From: Prochlorococcus sp. AG-363-B11
Lineage (GTDB): Bacteria > Cyanobacteriota > Cyanobacteriia > PCC-6307 > Cyanobiaceae
Assembly: GCA_003278425.1 (NCBI GenBank)
Contig: QCFE01000013.1
Coordinates: 1 to 42,484 of the forward strand
Reading direction: 5' to 3'
Length of the DNA stretch: 42,484 bases
Part shown: positions 41,086 through 42,484 of the stretch, piece by piece
Layout of the letters: the number at the start of each line of letters is the position of its first letter
Numbering within the stretch: position 1 is the stretch's first letter
Made by a program: the position numbers and the translations under genes
The notes under the pieces: generated by a model
What the model saw: only the letters and a program-made list of their open reading frames with translations
Told to the model about the DNA's origin: nothing
Database searches by the model: none

Positions 41086-41145
41086 ATCCCCATTGAAGTG
41101 AATCAATACGTCTTTGATTAATTCAAGAGATAGTTAAGACATCGC

Positions 41146-41163
41146 AGGGATCTATACATCCCT
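41146..41163 (+). other. 5'UTR hairpin, copy 3
   Basis: AGGGAT (41146-41151) pairs with ATCCCT (41158-41163) around a 6-base loop, 18 bases before the start codon, as in copies 1 and 2. Confidence 0.6.
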
Positions 41164-41181
41164 CACAACCTTATTCAAACA

Positions 41182-41352
41182 ATGAACAACTCAGAATTAA
41201 CGCTTGATCAACTACATCACATTGCTGGAGGTGCTCCTCACATTACTATCTGGAACAAAAGAAGAAGGTTTAATATAAATCAAAATATTTGGACCTCTGG
41301 AGGTACTACAAGTATCTGGACATCAGGAGGAGTTACAAGTTTAAGTAAATAA
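41182..41352 (+). CDS. Double-glycine leader peptide 3 (56 residues) with internal repeats
   Basis: Leader MNNSELTLDQLHHIAGG (1-17) is nearly that of peptide 2. The 39-residue core starts APHITIWNKRRRFN and then has the unit IWTSGGxTS twice (36-44 and 45-53), ending LSK. The core has no Cys, is basic and Trp-bearing, and has no negative charge, which suits a membrane-active or surface-binding peptide. Processing is expected after GG17; the repeats contain further GG pairs. Terminator-like hairpin follows. Confidence 0.75.
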   Translation: MNNSELTLDQLHHIAGGAPHITIWNKRRRFNINQNIWTSGGTTSIWTSGGVTSLSK

Positions 41353-41379
41353 GGTCAACGTCATACAAATAAAAGCTCT

Positions 41380-41405
41380 CCAATTCGTTAATTGGCTGTT
41401 CCTTT
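41380..41405 (+). terminator. Weak terminator of peptide gene 3
   Basis: CCAATT (41380-41385) pairs with AATTGG (41390-41395) around a 4-base loop; T-rich sequence follows 5-10 bases later. The stem is AT-rich, so the call is tentative. Confidence 0.5.
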
Positions 41406-41528
41406 TTACCCATGGCAATATAAGTAATTATTTAAAGTCCTTACTTATTAATCCTTCTGCTTCTACCTGTTCTGAGAAGGAGGCACAAGATTGAATTTAA
41501 TTTATAATTTCGAGGTTAGAAAATTTAT

Positions 41529-42377
41529 CTAACTTTTTATTGTTTTGATATTAATTATTGGGAACCCCAACCCCATACCTGCAGAAAAAATAGGAGAAGT
41601 TTCTTGATCTACAATTAACATTCCATATTTAGTAAGGTCGAATTCCAAGTCTATTTCAGGGCTATCTGAAGTTATTGTCACTGAATTATCTAAACCCTGA
41701 GATATTGCCAAGTAGCTTGCATTAGGGCAGTCATTACCTACGGGTGTTGAAATAGCAAAGTTTGTATCAAGAAATGCACCAGTTAAAGAAAGAGTTTCAT
41801 GAGAAACACCCTCAGAGCAATTACCTGAACCAAAGCCTCCCAATTCATATGTTCCAGCTTCAGATGGTGGTGTTGTTTTCCATCCAGTAAAAGCAGAGTT
41901 ATATGCTGACGCTTGGCTAGAACTATAATAAGTGCCCTCAGTAGTTGTATAACTACCAGACACTTCAAAACCTGAGCTATCCATTACTATATAGGAAAAT
42001 AAATACGTTTCTTTTTCTGGAATTTCTGCTCCATTAATATTAACTTTGGATATTAGATTTCCGCCTGATGCCAGTTCAACATCTATTCCAGTTGTGCTGC
42101 TAAGTAATATTGCACAGGAGGTTTTAAGCAACTTATCTGTTGCTAAGGGGTTGTCTTTACACATTCCTACTTCTATTATTTTTACTCGATATACATCAGG
42201 TTTGCTATAACAGGCATTTGTTACTTGAGAGGCAAACTGAGCATGTGATAAAGTCCCTGATTCTGGGCATTGATCATGCAAAGAAACTTCCGAAAATACT
42301 CTATTTGGTATAAAAATATTAATTAATGAAATTGATAATAATGGAACAAACTTTAGAGTTAATTTAGATAAATTCAT
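41529..42377 (-). CDS. Secreted protein of unknown function, 282 residues
   Basis: A signal peptide (residues 1-29, hydrophobic FVPLLSISLINIFI, likely cleaved near VFS). The mature protein is Ser, Thr and Gly rich with paired Cys (CPESG, NACY, GMCKD, SCAILL, GNCSEG, NDCPN), suggesting several disulfides in the periplasm or outside the cell. Its beta-rich character (TGIDVELASGGNLISKVNIN, EVSGSYTTTEGTYY) fits an extracellular or surface domain. It faces the peptide cluster convergently. I do not recognise a family. Confidence 0.6.
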   Translation of the reverse strand: MNLSKLTLKFVPLLSISLINIFIPNRVFSEVSLHDQCPESGTLSHAQFASQVTNACYSKPDVYRVKIIEVGMCKDNPLATDKLLKTSCAILLSSTTGIDVELASGGNLISKVNINGAEIPEKETYLFSYIVMDSSGFEVSGSYTTTEGTYYSSSQASAYNSAFTGWKTTPPSEAGTYELGGFGSGNCSEGVSHETLSLTGAFLDTNFAISTPVGNDCPNASYLAISQGLDNSVTITSDSPEIDLEFDLTKYGMLIVDQETSPIFSAGMGLGFPIINIKTIKS

Positions 42378-42484
42378 GATAAAGAATAATTAATAAAAAA
42401 AGAAATGGGTTTTAAAAATAGTTCTACTAAACTCCAGAAGCGGTTAATTTCATCCCTGAAGAAATTCTTTCAAGAAGGACTTCA

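Noticed and set aside
38524-41352. Prochlorosin or other lanthipeptide genes
   Set aside because: The cores have no or one Cys, so thioether rings are not possible in the usual way, and no LanM enzyme is in the window.
1-42484. CRISPR array, insertion sequence or prophage
   Set aside because: No regularly spaced repeats, transposase, integrase or phage structural genes were found. The tandem repeat at 16348 lies inside a coding frame.

Overview
The window is AT-rich, dense with very small genes, and most recognisable families are picocyanobacterial (DUF1830, DUF2811, DUF2862, DUF3104, DUF3303, an SLH-domain porin, the glucosylglycerate genes). It is most likely a Prochlorococcus chromosome, probably a low-light clade; I cannot name the strain. 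Much of it looks like accessory or lineage-variable DNA.

Layout. 1-4.9 kb: a potassium-channel-like gene, several microproteins, a DUF393 gene without a usual start codon and a membrane protein with a GIY-YIG-like head. 4.9-9.6 kb: an SbcC/SbcD-like (YhaN/YhaO-like) DNA-repair pair and small proteins. 9.6-13.3 kb: hsdM and hsdS of a type I modification system without hsdR, beside a tRNA-Gly. 13.4-21.6 kb: an SDR enzyme, small hypotheticals, a broken pstS, a TauE/SafE permease, DUF4912, DUF2862 and DUF3303 proteins and several strong inverted repeats. 21.9-26.8 kb: a glucosylglycerate island: gpgS on the minus strand and, divergent from it, a GH13 phosphorylase, gpgP and glycerate kinase. Together these could make glucosylglycerate and return it to glucose-1-phosphate and 3-phosphoglycerate. 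26.9-31 kb: small proteins, undecaprenyl-diphosphatase, and a porin under a near-consensus Fur box. 31-38.2 kb: an NmrA-like protein, two tandem DUF2811 genes, a chain of three abutting microprotein genes, a DUF3303 gene and a cytochrome P450.

38.3-41.4 kb is the most unusual part. Three short genes encode peptides with double-glycine leaders. They share almost the same 5' region: a CRP-type operator (TGTGA-N6-TCACA), a fixed 111-112 base spacing to the start codon, and a small 5'UTR hairpin with a compensating change. A CRP/FNR-family regulator lies among them, and its recognition helix (SRETTSR) is of the kind that reads TGTGA half-sites. The cores after the GG are unrelated to one another. 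This looks like a self-contained regulon of secreted peptides with a fixed leader and promoter and variable payloads. No exporter, maturation enzyme or proven immunity gene is in the window. The window closes with a secreted protein of unknown function.

Limits: family calls come from reading motifs; no database search was run. At least twelve small genes were found by hand in gaps and rest on start sites, ribosome binding sites, membrane segments or overlap with neighbours.
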